Positions 9,504 through 20,740 of a stretch of 64,000 bases of DNA are shown here, piece by piece. The stretch is from Nereocystis luetkeana. Taxonomy: Eukaryota; Sar; Phaeophyceae; Laminariales; Laminariaceae. Under the pieces are notes generated by a model. That model made no database searches. It saw only the letters and a list, made by a program, of their open reading frames with translations, and was not told the origin of the DNA. The stretch spans positions 7,618,740 through 7,682,739 of the forward strand of contig JARUPZ010000003.1 in NCBI GenBank assembly GCA_031213475.1, read 5' to 3'. The position numbers were made by a program, and so were the translations under genes. The stretch's first letter is position 1. Each line of letters begins with the position of its first letter.

Positions 9504-10510
9504 TAGTAATACTTCCACCATCTACACGCCCCGCCTGCCTGCCCTTTGCTGTTGTTTTCGTCGTGTTACTGTTGCTTGTGCCGCTTAGCTCTTTGGTTGT
9601 GATATTGTTTGTCGTTATCTATCATCGCTGTCGTTTTTGTTGTTGTTGTTGATGTGCTACAGCACAACATAAGAATACCAGGTATTAGTATGTACCAGGT
9701 ACCTGGTATATACTATTAATAGCAGGCTTCGCGCTGCGGGCTGATGCCCGCCTGCGGCTCCCGCTTGAATGCTTCCGACAGACGGCTAGCTACTATGGAT
9801 GCAGGCGGTGGTGTAGATAGATGATGTGAGCTGGCGTGGGTTGTAGTGGAGTAGGTGTGGGCGTAGGATGTACCAGTACCGGTTTTAGTGTGGGGCCGCT
9901 ACGAACACACCGCTGTGGACTGCTGTGCAGCTGATGACCGAAACTATCTACGACAGCGTACAGCAGTACTATATACTGCGGTGGAGACACACACCTACCT
10001 GGCACTGCTGTGCAGCTGACGTCTGTTGTTTTGACGTATCCGCAGACGGTAGTTTGTACTGGTATGTATGTACACGCCTTGGTCCAAATAAATGCCAAGC
10101 TTCCATATCCAAAGGATTCATATTAAAAGGAAATAGTCTCCCCAAGACAGATATAAATGTCGAGTTTTTTTCCGAGCTCATAATCCTATCAGCATAGTTG
10201 AGGAAAATGCAGCCCCCACCGTAGCCCGTCGACATGCTACTTATACACTGCTGCACGAGGCCGTATGAGACCCGCGGTCCGCACGGTCGAAGTATCGTGA
10301 CACACAACAGGCTGCGAAGATGATTTCCACGAAATCCTCCATCTCACATCTAATCTATGGCTGTTGTTTTAAAATATACTTTACTTGTAGGAGCACTCAT
10401 CATGTATGTCGTCAGTAGTTTTGTCTGTATCAATCGCCATACAACACGTTCACTTGCCATACTTACTTGATGATTACACCTCTGCCTGCCTACCCGAAAT
10501 GCTGCTGGAA
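9504..10510. other. intergenic, nothing recognised
   Basis: The stretch holds three clustered TACCWGGTA motifs (9676, 9693, 9700), a TATTAATA at about 9714 and a TACAGCAGTA at 9959. No exon could be supported. Confidence 0.5.
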
Positions 10511-10835
10511 TGTCGTTCCAGAAACACCGGGAACGGGTGGTGGGGGTGTGGGGTGGGATGCATGGTGAGGGGTGGGAGGGTGTGGGGCGCGGGTTCGAGT
10601 GTGAGAGTGAAGAAAAATGAAACAATGCGCTGACCGAGGATACACGTGAGTCCTGCCGGCCAGTCTGCCGACCTGCTTGTCTGTGCCTGCCTGCCCCAAA
10701 GGCCCCACGGTCAATCACGGGAACGGGGTGGTGGGAGGTCGTGCATAATGGGGGTGGTGGGGGCGCGTGGGGTGGTGACGGGCGGGCGGGCGGGCGGGAC
10801 ATACGGGAGGGGGGGGGTGCGAGTGAAGAAACGTA
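10511..10835. repeat. G-rich direct duplication
   Basis: Two related G-rich blocks (about 10515-10620 and 10716-10835) each begin with CGGGAACGGG, contain GGGGTGGG words, and end GTGAAGAAA. The GGGC repeat at about 10785-10798 gives Arg/Gly shadow frames. Confidence 0.55.
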
Positions 10836-10866
10836 ATATTATACCACAGGTCCTTCCGCCACAGCA

Positions 10867-11487
10867 TCATTGCCCCTCGCCTCCAACCCCATGCCACACA
10901 CTCGTACCCCGCCATCGTACGAGTACCTCGCGCAAAGGGAACACTGTAATGACTGCGTTGTTGCTGCACCGACAGTTTTTTTCTACCTGTACGATCGGCG
11001 CATCGGCGCATTTGTTTCGTCTGCCCGAATTCGGATAATAAATTATTGACTCTATTTCCAGTAGTTAGTGTACTCGTACGTACGATCCCTTATTTTCTTA
11101 TTTTTTTTCGTCCCACGAGATGGTACTGCACCGGCCGAAATCAATTGGAAGTCGAGCCTAAAAGTATGATCGTCTCGTCGATCCTGGTGCAATGATCCAG
11201 GGGGAGTCACACCGGACAGCACTCAATCGCGGGAGGCAACAAATGAAATTGAAAAAAAAAGAGGGGATCGTGCTGGAAATAGAGTCAATTATATATTTTC
11301 CGAGTTCGGGCAGACGAAAAATTTATGCGCCGACGCGCCGATCCTGCTTTTACGAGTAGAAAAAAAAAACAGTCGGTGCAGCAACAACGCACAGGCATTC
11401 ATTGCTGTGTTCCCTCTGCCCGAGGTACTTGCGATGGTGGGTACGAGTGTGTGGCATGGGGTTGGAGGCGTGGGGCGATGGGGTTGG
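10867..11487. mobile_element. foldback element with about 190-bp arms
   Basis: The arm at about 10867-11056 (including CCTCCAACCCCATGCCACAC, CGTTGTTGCTGCACCGACAG and CTCTATTTCCAG) reappears in reverse complement at about 11274-11487. A 215-bp spacer separates the arms. Divergence between the arms is moderate, with small indels. No coding frame is convincing, so this is a non-autonomous inverted-repeat element. Confidence 0.7.
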
Positions 11488-11564
11488 GAGAGGGCGTGGG
11501 GGGGGGGGGGGGGGGCGAGGTATATGGAAGACAACATGCGCGGATCAAGGATACAAACACACAG

Positions 11565-11635
11565 CACACCAGGCACAGGACACAGGACACAGAACACAGG
11601 ACACAGGACACAGGACACAGGACACAGGACACATC
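11565..11635. repeat. short tandem repeat, CACAGGA unit
   Basis: Ten or so copies of a 7-bp ACACAGG unit with minor variants. Confidence 0.85.
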
Positions 11636-11639
11636 GTGG

Positions 11640-12034
11640 AGAATACACGACGCGACTAAAAAAAACACACACACAGAAGTGACGGTTTCATAAAACGGTT
11701 AGCACTTTGCTTGCGAACAGTTACATCGGCCTGCCTGTCACGGAATCCGAACGGTTCCACATTCCAGATATTTTATTTTTTTGATTTTTTTTGAAAACTT
11801 TTTTTGACAGCAGAGACTTGGGGAGCCTGGGAGTCAAACGGAAGAGAAGAAAGACCGAGAGTAGACTTCTTCTCCCGCACTAAAGCTCCACCGCAGTGTG
11901 TCGCCCTGCCCGGCGGCCTCCCCTATCGGCGACGTGGCGAGCTCGGTGCCCCCGCTGGTGAGGAGTACGCCGTCGCTCTAGAGGAGAAAAAAGGGTCGCT
12001 GCTACTCGCTGCCTGCTGTGTCTTCTAGAAAGGG
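11640..12034 (+). other. leader region upstream of the 7TM-RGS start codon
   Basis: A T-rich tract at about 11771-11808 ends in GACAG (11808-11812), a possible 5'-leader splice acceptor. From there to 12034 the sequence is compositionally like transcribed DNA. It has stops in the frame of the downstream ATG, including TAG close to the start. No core promoter motif was recognised. Confidence 0.35.
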
Positions 12035-12286
12035 ATGGCGTCGGATGTTGCCAATCGGAATAGACCGCGAATACTAGCAGCAGCAGCAGCAGCAGCAGCA
12101 GGAGGAGGAGGAGGAGGAGCAGCAGCAGAATGGGACGAGCTGGGAAAAGGAGATCTAGCGGCGCTTGGCATAGCTTCGTGTGTGGACGTCGCGATAGCTC
12201 TCGTCGCCATTCACGTCGCCTTCAAGCGCACCTGGCCGCCTTATCGGGCCGTCATTCCTGAGCTTGTGATGTACACGGGGTTGGCG
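12035..12286 (+). CDS. seven-transmembrane RGS protein, exon 1 (N-terminus, TM1 and start of TM2)
   Basis: 7TM-RGS proteins such as Arabidopsis RGS1 are plasma-membrane proteins that speed GTP hydrolysis by G-alpha and so keep G-protein signalling off. This exon starts MASDVANRNRPR, then a polymorphic-looking Ala/Gly tract (GCA and GGA repeats), then TM1 (LAALGIASCVDVAIALVAIH) and the loop FKRTWPPYRAV leading into TM2 (IPELVMYTGLA). The donor is TTGGCG|GTGAGTCGG, in phase 0. The ATG at 12035 is the first in frame after a nearby upstream stop. The following intron is about 13 kb. The identity comes from the assembled exon series, because this exon alone is only a generic membrane segment. Confidence 0.72.
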
Positions 12287-13140
12287 GTGAGTCGGCAGTC
12301 CGCGTTCAAAAATAGATCGTACCAGTAGTCCGATAAAGGAGCGAGGGTTCAAAATCGTGTAATACGTACTGCCAGTTGCTCACCATTCGTAGCTCCTAGC
12401 ACGACGTAGCACGTACTCGTACGTATGTGCGATGAGCTCTACGAGTACCAGGTACGTTTTTGTGTAGAGCAGTAGCACTCTCTGTACTTCACTGCTGATG
12501 GTGCGTGTGACGTCTGACGCTTTTTTTTGTGGCCCATTCTGTATAAAGGTAAAGTTGTGGCATGTGGCTTGCTTGTAGCATTTGGTTTCATTCGCGTTGT
12601 GCCATCTTTATCTTTGTCTGGCGCCTGTGGTACTTTGGTGCAGTAGTGGCCGCAGAGGAGCTGGTACCTCTGTTCGAGTAGGGTGAAGAACCGGCACGGA
12701 CACTGCTGGGTGTGTTATGCGCTGGATGCCTAGGGGTGCAGAAGAACACATGCCGCCACCACACAAAAGTGTACGCGAAACAACGCCGTAGAAGAAGGCA
12801 AGAAAAAATCCGGCAACAAGCAGCAGTCCAACAAAATCCAAGCCTTGCATGTTTATGTTTGTGTTTGTCATTGGGTCGTGGTCCCATGTATGCCCTATTA
12901 TCATTATATCGCGTTGTTGGCGCAGTGACCGCAACCCAAACGTATGCGAGCAGTACTCGTACCTGTACCTGTTATGTATACTACTGCTACGTACGTACAC
13001 GTAGGCGGGAAACGTAGGGGTGGGCGGGTCGAGCACGAGGGTAAATATTGGTGTCGCTCCGGCCCGAGCGAGTCGCATGCACCTATTGTATCGTATCATA
13101 CGTTCATCAAACACCAGTACAGCAGTGTGGCAGAGATCTT
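12287..13140. other. 7TM-RGS intron 1, first part, no recognised element
   Basis: Intron sequence with scattered GTAC-rich palindromes and a TACCAGGTA at 12446. The long open frames at 12600-13110 on both strands show no family resemblance. Confidence 0.5.
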
Positions 13141-13236
13141 CACCCTTTTAGCACCGCAGTCCCATAAGTGGGGACAAAGCACATAAATTATGAGTAGTTT
13201 GTCCCCAAAACGGGACTGGGGTCCTATAAGGGTTAA
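13141..13236. mobile_element. family A (piggyBac-type) MITE
   Basis: ACCCTTTTAGCACCGCAGTC on the left pairs with GACTGGGGTCCTATAAGGGT on the right; TTAA survives only at the right end (13233-13236). Confidence 0.65.
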
Positions 13237-13664
13237 TAGCGTACCAGGTACCAGGTACCAGTATACACTTCGAAGTATCATGGACGGGTTTCGAGCGCCA
13301 AGATCGGATCGTGACATTTTTTTTTGCATCTCCTGTTGCTTCCTGCGAAACCGCCGTTCGATTAAAAAATCTGGGAAATATTTAAACAATAATGGGAATT
13401 TAGTATGGAATGTACCCCTGATTCAACAAGATTTTGTTGTGCTCATGGTTGATTCTGGCGGGAAGGCGGCAAATGGTTGAAATGTCTGGCCGAGAAGTGT
13501 ATGAGGAATACTGATTATTTACGGGAGGATATTCGGTTTATATTGGAATGGCATCTGCGCTATGTTGTCGGAAGGCAAGCATAAACAATGGTAATAAATA
13601 AGGTCATCATAAAAACAGAAAACAGCGTCAACAACACAGCAGCAGTACGTAGTATTGCGGGGGA
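13237..13664. other. intron sequence, two overlapping footprint motifs
   Basis: TACCAGGTACCAGGTA at 13242-13257 is two overlapping copies of the 9-bp motif sharing a TA. Nothing else was recognised. Confidence 0.5.
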
Positions 13665-13759
13665 CCATAGTTAATAGGACCTGTGGTATACATAAAAACC
13701 TGCATATTTAACCATTTCTACTAACAATATTTGGTCCTATTAACTATGGTCCCCCGTAA
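13665..13759. mobile_element. family B MITE with TA on both sides
   Basis: It runs TTGCGGGGGACCATAGTTAA to TAACTATGGTCCCCCGTAA with TA directly outside each end (gtagTA...TAgtag). It is one of the best preserved copies. Confidence 0.8.
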
Positions 13760-13849
13760 TAGTAGTCGTCGACATGTTCACACTTGCATCTTGTCGACAG
13801 CAGTTGGTTCTTATTTTCGGATACTCTACTACTGCTGCTGTAGTATGGG

Positions 13850-14487
13850 ATGAAACAGCTTGGAAAGAGTGGAAACAACTCCACGGAGGAGGTGCTTCCG
13901 CTCCGTCGGCGAAAGAGTAAAGGTGGTGACATCTCGTGCATGTCACCTACTACTCTGTTATTTTCTACGGCGATAAAGAACTCTGCCTACAGCAGTATTA
14001 TTACATTAATACGACGTGCGTACACGTTCCGTGACTTCTTCCATGAGCTACACCAGGGAAATATGTCGGGAGACAGCACTTTTTGTTTTACCCCTTGCTT
14101 GACAGACTTCGTCATGGCAAATGTCTTGATGGATAGCCTCCACAGCCAAAACCCGGCGACGCCAAGAAAAATCGCTGTTATTCCGGGAACGCCTGAAACT
14201 GTTGTCGAAAGTAGTGCGTTTCCATGTGTTCTTGCTTCTCCCGGGAACGATGTATTCTGCAATTCAATTGCATTGCTGTTTGTCGAGGGGTGAAAGGGAT
14301 GTCTCCTAACATCTTTGGTGACATCGGCACGGACGCCATGGATGCCTATTTCACGGGCGGGGTCGATCGACCAGCAGCGAGCGGCGCTAGAATCACCACC
14401 GCCGCCACCACCTCCACCTCCACACAACCACCAGTAACATAGCGCATACACAACAATCAGAACGGCCACCATGAGCTGGCACCGCAA
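13850..14487. other. overlapping open frames on both strands, unresolved
   Basis: Plus strand 13850-14293 (147 codons, MKQLGKSGNN...) and minus strand 13987-14487 (166 codons, starting MRCQLMVAVLIVVYALCYW and containing a second hydrophobic stretch, GITAIFLGVAGFWLW) are both open. They overlap, so at most one is real. Neither shows a recognisable domain. The region lies within intron 1 of the 7TM-RGS gene. The minus frame could be a small membrane protein, but a chance frame is as likely. Confidence 0.25.
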
Positions 14488-14689
14488 TAACAGTGGTACT
14501 TGGGGCAGGGGTGGGAATAAATCAGGAGAAAACGTCGCCCGTGTAGTGGCAGCACTTCTCGGAGCTTGTGGGTCGCAGGTCGAGAAGAAAAACGTCTGCG
14601 TCGGGCCGGCTCCCTTCGCGCAATCAGCAGTGCGGGAAAGTCCTCACGTACAACCGCGCCGACCTTGCAGCAGGAGGAAAGAAGAAAAA

Positions 14690-15020
14690 TACATTTACCG
14701 TCCCGTTCAGCCGAGGAAATAATATTTACCGTCCCGTCCCGCCGAAGAAAAAGAAAATTATCGTCCATTCCCGCCGTGGGAAAAATATTTACCGTCCCGT
14801 CCCGCGGAGAGAAAACATATTTACCGTCTCGTTCCGCGGAGGGGAAAAATATTTACCGTACCGTCCCGCAGAGGGAAAAAATATTTACCCTCGCGTCCCG
14901 CGGGAGGAAACAATATTTACCGTCCGTCCCGTCGTGAAAATCTGTCCCGTTGAGTTTTTCCGTCCCGTCCCGTCGAGAAATTATGGACCCGCTGTCCCGT
15001 CCCGCCAACTTTTATATCTT
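14690..15020. repeat. degenerate minisatellite, about 30-bp unit
   Basis: The unit 'ATATTTACCGTCCCGTCCCG' plus 'CNGAGGGAAAA' is repeated about nine times with drift. The Arg/Pro/Tyr-rich frames over it are repeat translations. Confidence 0.8.
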
Positions 15021-15380
15021 CGTTTTACCGTCATGTCCCGTCCCGTTGCCATTTGTTTTCCCGCCAAACAAGTTAAGCCTGTCCCGTCCCGTCCCGCCAC
15101 GATTCTCGGTCACTGTGATAAGCCTTGGGATTTTGTTCCGCCATTTAAAAAACAAAAAAAAATCTGCCTTTTTGTTTCCGCGTTCGGAGTTCAGATCTAC
15201 TGGCAGTATATTACCAGGGCTTTTCGCGGGTCGGGTCAAACCTCACGGGTCGGGTCAGGTCGGGTCAGCTGACCCGACCCGACCCGCGACAATTTTGAGG
15301 TATGTTACATTGACCCGACCCGACCCGCGAGATTTGAAAGCCTCTTGACCCGACCCGACCCGTGATATTTGAAAAAATCC
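15021..15380. repeat. GACCC/GGGTC pentamer array with hairpin centre
   Basis: GGGTC pentamers (about 15229-15268) meet GACCC pentamers (about 15269-15296) at a CAGCTGAC centre, giving a perfect hairpin. More GACCCGACCC blocks follow at 15313 and 15345. Confidence 0.75.
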
Positions 15381-15911
15381 TGACACGATTCTCGACCAAC
15401 GAGGCCTATGCATGACCCTTCCAAAAACATGCCAGGAAAACCCTGGACTGGAAAAAACCGCCGTCGTCTCGTTCCGCCTTGTCCGCAACACCACGCAAGC
15501 CCTTCGCTGTTCCGGCTGTCTTGGTGTTTTGAGCGATTTCAACTGCTGCAGCCGGGGGTTTCGGGCACTTGGTGGTGCCACCTCCCGTGATCCCGAGCAA
15601 GTGCGGCGCAGATAAATATACGGCCCTGCCTAGTGGAGATCGAGCGCCTGCAAGTCTTGTGCACTTGCCTCTGAGAGCACTCGCCGCCTTGTTTGGCTTG
15701 GGATCATATCGAAAAAGCGGCGCAGAAGCTCACTCGAGGTCGGGGGGGAACGTTTCCCCAGCCCCAGAAATACATCCACGGTGGTCTGATGCTTATTCTG
15801 CTTGCTGGCTACCGGCTGTCTAAGTCTGCCTCGGCAGCGCTGCTGCTACTCGTGTGGTGTGCTGGTGCTCTGGTGCTGGCACACAGCACGCAGCAGGCAG
15901 CAACAACCGTA
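15381..15911 (+). other. unresolved open frames, possible decayed coding fragment
   Basis: From about 15569 to 15830 two overlapping plus-strand frames are open with mixed amino-acid composition (for example SKCGADKYTALPSGDRAP and MAWDHIEKAAQKLTRGRGG). No domain or splice structure was recognised. The frames could be remnants of a mobile-element or host gene, or chance. Confidence 0.2.
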
Positions 15912-15992
15912 TTACGGGGGACCTATGGTAGACACAAAAACCTATATATTCCGCTATTTTTACTAGCTATATTTGGTCCTATTTACTATGGC
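15912..15992. mobile_element. family B MITE, shortened
   Basis: The left end TTACGGGGGACC is followed by a deletion relative to the other copies (directly CTATGGTAGACACAAAAACC). The right end TTTGGTCCTATTTACTATGG is present. Confidence 0.7.
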
Positions 15993-17131
15993 CCGCAGCA
16001 GCACAAAAAAAATAAAAAAATAAATGTGGTGGAAATCGAGTTTATCAGTCTTAAAATATTGTAGCGTTTGTTACGTAACATTTTCGGTCTACGTTTCCCT
16101 ACAATAGCGTCGTCGGCAGGACGTGAGATTATGAAGAGCGAGATCCGTGGTTCGATGCTCGCCTTCATCCCCCGAAAAAAGGGGAAAAAAGGGGAATATC
16201 TCACTCGTAGGACGAATGCTCAAGAACCTGTAAAACTCACTCACTTATCAAACATCCATCCGGAACGAACGATGAGAGCAATGCGATCATTGCATGGCTG
16301 AGTCCAGTACCGAAAAATCGGAGGTAAAAGTTGGATACTCCAGAGTCTCATCGGGGTTCCTGACTTACTTGCAAGATATACTCGTAACTCAGGTTTAGTG
16401 AGGGAGAATGTGCCATGCGTGGTAGAAGTCTGTTTTATATTCATGTACGTACAGCAGTAGCGTTTGTTCCGTAACATTCACATTTATTTGTAGTCTACAT
16501 CAACCTCCAATAATAGTCAAAGTTTGTTTTTTCCTGGTATTGTTTTTCTAGGCAGAATAGTATCTACCACTGGTCTTTGTAGTTTAACGAGTTGCATACC
16601 CTTCATGGGGAATAACCCACGCAATTTTCAGGGACGTGATATCATCACTGTGCTACACCTTTTTTGTGTCAGGCAGCCCAGGAAGAGATGGCGATCGTTG
16701 ATATCCGTGTGGTAGTAAGGTTCGATTGCTCATTTTTCCCTGCATATTATCCGCGAGTCTTCACTCTGACAGCACTCCAGATAGCAGGCAGGTGTGTTCC
16801 TCTTTCGTGTTCACGACTACCGTGCGTTTCGTACGGTGCAGGCAGCACTCCAGACAGCAGCCAGCCGCTGTTGTAGTCAGCAGCCACATCTTGGTTAGAC
16901 TAATAGTGGTGAAAACGGGGATACTCTGTTATGCTAGTATAGTTGAGAGGATATACCCGCGGCCATGTTATTAATAGTTCAGTTTGCACATTGGTTTTAT
17001 CTTGTGTGCGCTTTCTTCGTCTCGTGTATTTTTAGGCAGCCGAATTTCGATCTTTGTGGTTTTTCGGATCTCCCTAGGGCTCCAGCACCTTTGTGTGACC
17101 ACGGACTCCTTCGTCAGAGAGTTAATGTGAG

Positions 17132-17163
<32 letters not shown>

Positions 17164-17400
17164 CGATATAAGTGGTGGAAAGCGGGTTTGTAAGCCTTAA
17201 ATCAGAGTAGCGATTGTTACGTAACGTTTTTAGTCTACATTCCCTACAAAGGCGTCGTCGGCAGGACGTGAGATTATGAAGAGCGAGGCCCGTGGTTCGA
17301 TTCTCGCCTTCAAACATCCACCGAAAAAAAAAGAAAAAAAGGTGGATACCAAAAAACCTGCAAAACTCACTCACATAGAAAACACCCAGGAAGGAACGAT
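15993..17400. repeat. intron sequence with two copies of a 200-bp repeat
   Basis: About 16040-16300 and 17175-17400 share 'GCGTCGTCGGCAGGACGTGA', 'GATTATGAAGAGCGAG', GTGGTTCGATNCTCGCCTTC and 'CTCACTCAC', each after a (CAA)n or A-rich stretch. Both copies include TTACGTAACATTTTCGGTCT-like starts. No coding potential is evident. This is a dispersed repeat of unknown class. Confidence 0.6.
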
Positions 17401-18234
17401 GATAATATGTGCTGGTACCAGGTACCTGGTATTTGTTTCCGGCATTTTCGTAGGTACCAGTTTTTTTTTTTTTTTTCCTTCTGATGTCTCGATCGGTGAG
17501 TTTGTGTTGCTCTTGCAAATTTGACCCGACATGCGGGTGCGTTGACGCGGTTTGGTGTTGCTGCTGCTGTACGTACACGCGACAAGTTCGCCGTCTCGTC
17601 GGCACACCGGTAGTTACAGCAGCAGGCTTGGTAAGTCGACTGGTTCACCTGGTGTGATATACATGGTAGACAAGTACGAGAGTACTCTGTTCAGAAAACT
17701 ATATCCGGTACTCGTACCTGGTACGTTTCTAGAAGGCGCTTCGCTCCGCGGGCGGCCTACGCCGCCCGCTACGCTCGCTCAGAAGGAAAAATACAGCAAA
17801 AGTATTTATGCGAAGCGGACAGAGGTCCATGATTGAATATAGTTTCTTTTTACTTGTATGATTAAAAAAATCATGATTGTAGTATTGTAGTTGCAAACTG
17901 GCGACTTGATGTCATGTGCCTAGACTCCGGCCTTGACGAGAAGACAGCTCGGACGCTACATACGCTTCGCGTCGCGGGCGGTTCCGCCCGCTACGCTCGC
18001 TCACATGCCGTACGTAGGTATATACCCCAGGTAGGGTATAATACTCGTACGAGTGCCTATTTTCTTATTTTGAGAAACTGCTGTATGTACGAAAGACGAT
18101 TAACAGCACGGCACAGCAGCACCGCAAATAAATACAATGAAAATGAAACCGAAAATTCGGAAAGAACCCCCCCCCCCCCCCCCCCCGCCGCCCCCTCTGG
18201 TAATATTTTGTCCACACCCTGTATAACTATGTTA
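17401..18234. other. intron sequence with footprint motifs and a duplicated 45-bp GC block
   Basis: Overlapping TACCAGGTACCTGGTA lies at 17416-17431 and TACCTGGTA at 17715. The block CGCTTCGC...GCGGGCGG...CCCGCTACGCTCGCTCA occurs at about 17741-17780 and 17960-18003. A C run lies at about 18168-18186. Confidence 0.55.
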
Positions 18235-18425
18235 GTTGGTAGTTGTTTGCCAGACAACTATTCGTCCAGAATCGTGTGCAACTAGTTGCCTGCAGACAAC
18301 TATTGATTCAGAATCGTAGGCAACTAGTTGCCTGTAGACAACTAACTATGGGTTCAGAATCGTGCGCAACTAGTTGTCTGTAGACAACTATCCGTCCAGA
18401 ATCGTAAGCAAGTAGTTGTCTATAT
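18235..18425. repeat. tandem repeat, about 57-bp unit
   Basis: Four units contain GCAACTAGTTGCCTG, AGACAACTA and TCAGAATCGT. The GCAACTAGTTGC core is itself a palindrome. Confidence 0.8.
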
Positions 18426-18547
18426 AGGTGTATAATTCGTATCTTCCAAAAAAAGGCGGGAGAACGAAGACACAAGACCCCTACGTAACTTTCCAGCTAT
18501 TTTTTTGGCAAGTTAAATACTCGTACAAAAGCTCACTCCGTCCGTGT

Positions 18548-18644
18548 TTAACCCTTTTAGAACCGCAGTCCCGATTTGGGGACAACCTACTTGAAATTTG
18601 AGTGGATTGTCCCCAAAATGAGACTGCGGTTCTAAAAGGGTTAA
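18548..18644. mobile_element. family A (piggyBac-type) MITE, intact ends and TTAA
   Basis: It reads TTAA-CCCTTTTAGAACCGCAGTC ... GACTGCGGTTCTAAAAGGG-TTAA, with perfect 19-bp inverted ends and duplicated TTAA. This is the cleanest copy of the family. It sits against the 3' side of the minus-strand open frame at 18645-19107. Confidence 0.8.
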
Positions 18645-19107
18645 GAGTGGCTTTCGCGAATTGGATAACGTCCTTGAAATAGACGTCCTCGTTCGCCCGT
18701 AGCTCCGCTAAGCGCGCCCTCGGCTCGAGGGAGAAGTCGGTCCCCTCCACAAAACGCATGGCGGGAGGAAGCTGCCGGCGCAGCCCTTCACGCTCCCCGA
18801 GGAACCCACTCTTGCCACGAAGCCAGTGATAAGCCCAGTGCAGGACGAGTTCGCCCAGCTCCGTCGCAAAGCGTGCATTCACCCGAATGAATGACCGGGT
18901 CCTGTAGCATGTAGGCCGCTTGCAACCAGTACTTACTTCTGGAACGGGGTACCAAGAAAATTCCCCGCCGCCCACGTGCAAAATGCCCACTTGGGTTCCT
19001 CCCAGCGTTTGTCCAGAAGCGCGGCGCCCATCTAGATTACCACCCACCGAGTCTCGGCAGGCCTGACAAATTGCTTCGTCACCAGTTTTTGGAAGGTAAA
19101 TGGTCAT
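18645..19107 (-). CDS. unrecognised open frame with Cys pairs, truncated by a MITE
   Basis: The minus-strand frame starts MTIYLPKTGDEAICQACRDS. It carries CxxC (CQAC) and a later CKRPTC, plus segments such as FATELGELVLHWAYHWLRG and FVEGTDFSLEPRARLAELRA. Composition is natural and free of simple repeats, unlike most long frames here. The frame runs into the family A MITE at its 3' side, so the protein end is lost or this is an exon. It might be a fragment of a host gene or of a mobile element. No family is recognised. Confidence 0.35.
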
Positions 19108-19745
19108 ATCGGGGCATGTCCCCTCGACGTTTTAGCCATAAGGTGGTATAGGCTAAATGTGCCCGCGGGAGGCGTTCCCACGTGCCCCAATCGGCGCCGA
19201 ATTCAATTCTGACGAGCTGACAAGGTGCCCGCAAGCCATGCCTAGCACGCCCGCCTTTTCCTTCTTTTTTTTTTTGTCGGGCACGCTGTTGTTGGGGCTA
19301 ACGGCACCGCCGCGCAGGAGGGGTCTAACGAACTTCCCCTTTGGACCAAATATTTGCGGCGGTATCCCCCCGAAACTCTACTATTACGGGGGACCATAGT
19401 TAATAGGACCTATGGTATACATAAAGACCTATATATTTAACCATTTTTACTAACAATATTTGGTCCTATTAACTATGGTCCCCCGTAATAGATTTAGGAA
19501 TTAATAGTACCCCCGCGTGACCACCATCTTTTAACCCCCTTTGACCGAGTGCACTACCCCGCGATGAACACTTGTACACGTCACCCTGTTCAGCAGCCCG
19601 AACAGCCCAAGGGCGGAACATCCAGCAGTTACGAGTAGTTTCCATCCAAATTCGGGGGAACACAGACGGGGCAACAAATGACATGCAACATGCAGAATCA
19701 ACTCTTCATCATAAATGTACTCGGAGTACAAAACTTTGAAGTGGG
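19108..19745. repeat. left copy of an inverted duplication (about 550 bp plus MITE)
   Basis: This block, CCTCGACGTTTTAGCC... through GCACTACCCCGCGATGA to CAAATGACATGCAACATGC, recurs in reverse complement at 21075-21640. The copies differ by point changes and small indels. A family B MITE (19384-19488) is present only in this copy. Confidence 0.75.
19384..19488. mobile_element. family B MITE with identifiable empty site
   Basis: It runs TTACGGGGGACCATAGTTAA to AACTATGGTCCCCCGTAA with TA outside each end. The sister block at about 21330-21345 reads ACTCTACTGAATTTAGG with no insert where this one has ACTCTAC-TA-[MITE]-TA-GATTTAGG. This supports TA target duplication. Confidence 0.82.
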
Positions 19746-20379
19746 TCGTGTGTGCACCGCGTACCAGGTCTATGATTACCTGTAATTAGTTGCCTTCTTC
19801 GTGCTACCGTTTTCCCATAAATGACAACATAGACTTTACAGCTGGTACGTGTCGTATTAATAGTCAACTTACAGGTACTTTTCGCCCAAAGGAAATGCGA
19901 AAAATCTCAAGAACATACCCTACAAAAGCGAGAAATGGAGACAAACGACAACCACAACCACGGAAAGGAACAGCGTCCCTTCCTCCTTCCACCGAACACA
20001 TGCATGATGCTTGCATGGGCAGGAAGAGAAGCCCCGAAAGCTCCAACACATGAGGGAAGACAAGGGGAAAACAGACAGACCAAAAACAAACAAGAACGAC
20101 AACGGAGACCGCAAACAAGGCAGACCAAACCAAACTGAATCGTACAGACAGCAAGCGGCGGCGCCAGTACTCTCGGACGGAAACGAAAGCGTCGCCATCA
20201 TGCCAGAGATTTCCTCCTGTGTCCTTTCGTTCGCTTTCGTTATTCTTCATATTTCGCTGCGCTCAGTCATCGCCTCCTTATAGACCTGTTAAGCACGACC
20301 CACGTCAAAGGTTTGTATATTTACTACCTGGTATGTAGAATGTAATGTGAAGACTTGATTTTGAATGCCATTTGCATGG
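19746..20379. other. intron sequence between inverted copies, nothing recognised
   Basis: Frames on both strands at 19860-20280 overlap and show no domain. TACCTGGTA lies at 20325. Confidence 0.4.
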
Positions 20380-20740
20380 GTATGTTCTGTAGGGTACCTA
20401 CAGAACCATACCCGGGGCATTTACCTGGAAAATACCTTACAGAGAACTCCTGTGAGTTCTATAAGGGTTTTATACCCGTACCCGGAACTTCTGTGAGTTC
20501 TGTACGACCTTCATACCCGTACCGGGAACTTCTGTAAGTTCTGTACGCCCGGTTTCACAATACCCGGGGTACCGGTACAACGTTTTTATACCTGACCGGA
20601 ACTTCTGTGAGTTCTGTACGCCCGGGTCTCAATACCCGGAACTTCTGTGAGTTCTGTAAGGGTTTTATACCCGTACCCGGAACTTCTGTAAGTTCTGTAA
20701 GACACCCATACCCTAAACCTAAATCCACAAACCCTACAGA
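20380..20740. repeat. minisatellite, 40-60-bp unit
   Basis: Units contain 'GGAACTTCTGTGAGTTCTGT' and 'TTTATACCCGTACCC', repeated about six times with drift. Confidence 0.75.

Noticed and set aside
16680-16720. Short plus-strand exon AAQEEMAIVDIRV after a strong acceptor
   Set aside because: Too short to judge, and not needed for the 7TM topology.
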